From contig CAMASZ010000059.1 of the NCBI GenBank assembly GCA_945861125.1, forward strand, positions 1-7,303: DNA of 7,303 nt. Direction: 5' to 3'. Under the pieces are notes generated by a model that was not told the DNA's origin, ran no database searches, and saw only the letters and a program-made list of their open reading frames with translations. This document shows positions 6,660-7,303 of this stretch, piece by piece. Origin of the DNA: Rickettsia typhi. Lineage in GTDB: Bacteria > Pseudomonadota > Alphaproteobacteria > Rickettsiales > UBA1997. Numbering within the stretch: position 1 is the first letter of the stretch; each line of letters opens with the position of its first letter. The position numbers and the translations under genes are program-made.

Positions 6660-6707
6660 TTATACCAAATCCAGTCTTTAACTCAAATTATAACAAAATA
6701 TTTTATT
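6660..6707 (-). repeat. 48-nt intergenic repeat, copy B
   Basis: It aligns base for base with 6159-6206 at a constant offset of 501, with five mismatches and the same orientation. After two bases it is followed by 6710-6723, which matches the start of the hairpin unit at 11 of 14 positions. The repeat and hairpin unit therefore occur together in both places and probably spread as one element. Confidence 0.75.
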
Positions 6708-6742
6708 GCTTGTGCTTTAGTGCTATTGGTAAACAACGTCTC

Positions 6743-6758
6743 GTAACTTTAGAGTTAC
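6743..6758 (-). terminator. Hairpin downstream of the TonB receptor gene, possible terminator
   Basis: GTAACT (6743-6748) and AGTTAC (6753-6758) form a perfect 6-bp stem around TTAG, about 35 nt after the receptor stop codon. The T-run that should follow on the - strand is poor (TTGTTT after several other bases), so termination is uncertain. The TTAG loop is the same as in the hairpin units at 6240-6307, so this may instead be another decayed member of that family. Confidence 0.3.
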
Positions 6759-6793
6759 TGGCAAGAATATGATTAGGTTGATTTGAGTTTTTA

Positions 6794-7303
6794 CTAAAAA
6801 TTCATAACAATTGAAGCCTTAACAGCTCTTGGTGAGCCGGGCTGAATATTGTTATTATTGTGAGCAGTGGCTATATATTTTTTATTAAAAATATTTTCTA
6901 TATTTAACTGCGTCTTAAATTGATGATTGATTTTATAAAACAAAGCGCCATCAAAACGATTAAAACCTTGAAGTCGAATCGAATTATCAACGCTGGCATA
7001 TTGATCAGATTGTTTTATAAATCCTAAAGCAATTGCATAGTTATCATTGAAATTATATTTATTCCATAGTGAAATTTTATTAACTGGCGCAAGTCCAGCT
7101 TTTTTACCTTTACTTGCCGATTCAGTATTTTTAATAATTTGCGCTTCTTGATAAGAATACCCAGCAATAATTTGCAATTTTCTATTTATGTCCCCAGTTA
7201 TATCAGCTTCAAAACCTCGCGTTCTTGAGGCGCCAGTTAATACAAAAAATCCGGGATTATAAGGATCAATAGCTCTACTATTGCTTCTATCAAGCTGAAA
7301 TAA
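6794..7303 (-). CDS. TonB-dependent siderophore receptor, C-terminal part
   Basis: The frame is open to the right edge (7303), so the N-terminus lies outside; 169 residues are seen. No start codon is in the window; the TTG at 7177 is an internal Leu. TonB-dependent receptors are 22-strand outer-membrane barrels that import ferric siderophores using energy from TonB-ExbBD. The visible sequence is the last barrel strands: NPGFFVLTGASRTRGFEADI near the start, KLQIIAGYSYQEA, then the family signature LNIENIFNKKYIATA, the PGSPRAVKAS block and a terminal Phe as in outer-membrane proteins recognised by the BAM machinery. The pattern fits the ferric-siderophore (FhuA/FpvA/FhuE-like) group; the substrate cannot be named from this part. 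The stop is TAG. The plug domain and TonB box would be on the missing side, so whether the gene is intact upstream is unknown. Confidence 0.92.
   Translation of the reverse strand, partial: LFQLDRSNSRAIDPYNPGFFVLTGASRTRGFEADITGDINRKLQIIAGYSYQEAQIIKNTESASKGKKAGLAPVNKISLWNKYNFNDNYAIALGFIKQSDQYASVDNSIRLQGFNRFDGALFYKINHQFKTQLNIENIFNKKYIATAHNNNNIQPGSPRAVKASIVMNF

Larger units (their letters stand above)
6514..6793. other. Intergenic region between tRNA-Thr and the TonB receptor gene
   Basis: These 280 bases carry no supported protein gene. They hold the tRNA upstream region, copy B of the 48-nt repeat with a diverged hairpin unit, and a 6-bp hairpin near the receptor stop. CTTACAAAAT read on the - strand at about 6555-6564 also occurs at 5150-5159 in the segment upstream of uvrA. 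Confidence 0.6.

Overview
The window comes from an AT-rich bacterial genome. Its protein features point to an alphaproteobacterium, most likely from or near the Rickettsiales. UvrA has the CPVSGFT form of the first zinc site that I associate with alphaproteobacteria. PlsC has the KHQSMWET and FPQGTR variants. The first gene is a TrbL/VirB6-type channel protein with a long hydrophilic tail, as in Rickettsiales type IV secretion systems. The lineage is inferred from motifs and not tested phylogenetically.

Layout: the + strand holds only the 3' part of the virB6-like gene (1-1107), which ends in four 10-residue repeats. Every other gene is on the - strand. ispA (1118-2020) meets virB6 tail to tail with a 10-nt gap. 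Reading leftward, plsC (5236-6006), uvrA (2039-4954) and ispA run in the same direction. uvrA and ispA are 18 nt apart and are probably co-transcribed. plsC is separated from uvrA by 281 nt that hold a likely plsC terminator and an unusual hairpin-rich segment bounded by inverted repeats (5014-5160).

The right third (6007-6793) is gene-poor. It contains one tRNA-Thr(UGU) gene (6439-6513, - strand) and a family of short intergenic repeats. These are two 48-nt copies (43/48 identical), an 18-nt core copy downstream of plsC, and three tandem copies of a roughly 34-nt hairpin unit attached to one of the 48-nt copies. A weaker inverted match at 6334-6360 suggests that 6159-6360 could be a small non-autonomous (MITE-like) element. 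The right edge (6794-7303, - strand) is the C-terminal part of a TonB-dependent siderophore receptor that runs off the window.

Functionally the genes are mixed: secretion channel, isoprenoid chain synthesis, excision repair, phosphatidic acid synthesis and iron uptake. There is no single pathway. The combination of a VirB6-type secretion protein and a siderophore receptor suggests a host-associated bacterium that still takes up iron from outside, rather than a strongly reduced intracellular parasite. The most unusual material is the intergenic repeat family and the structured segment upstream of uvrA.
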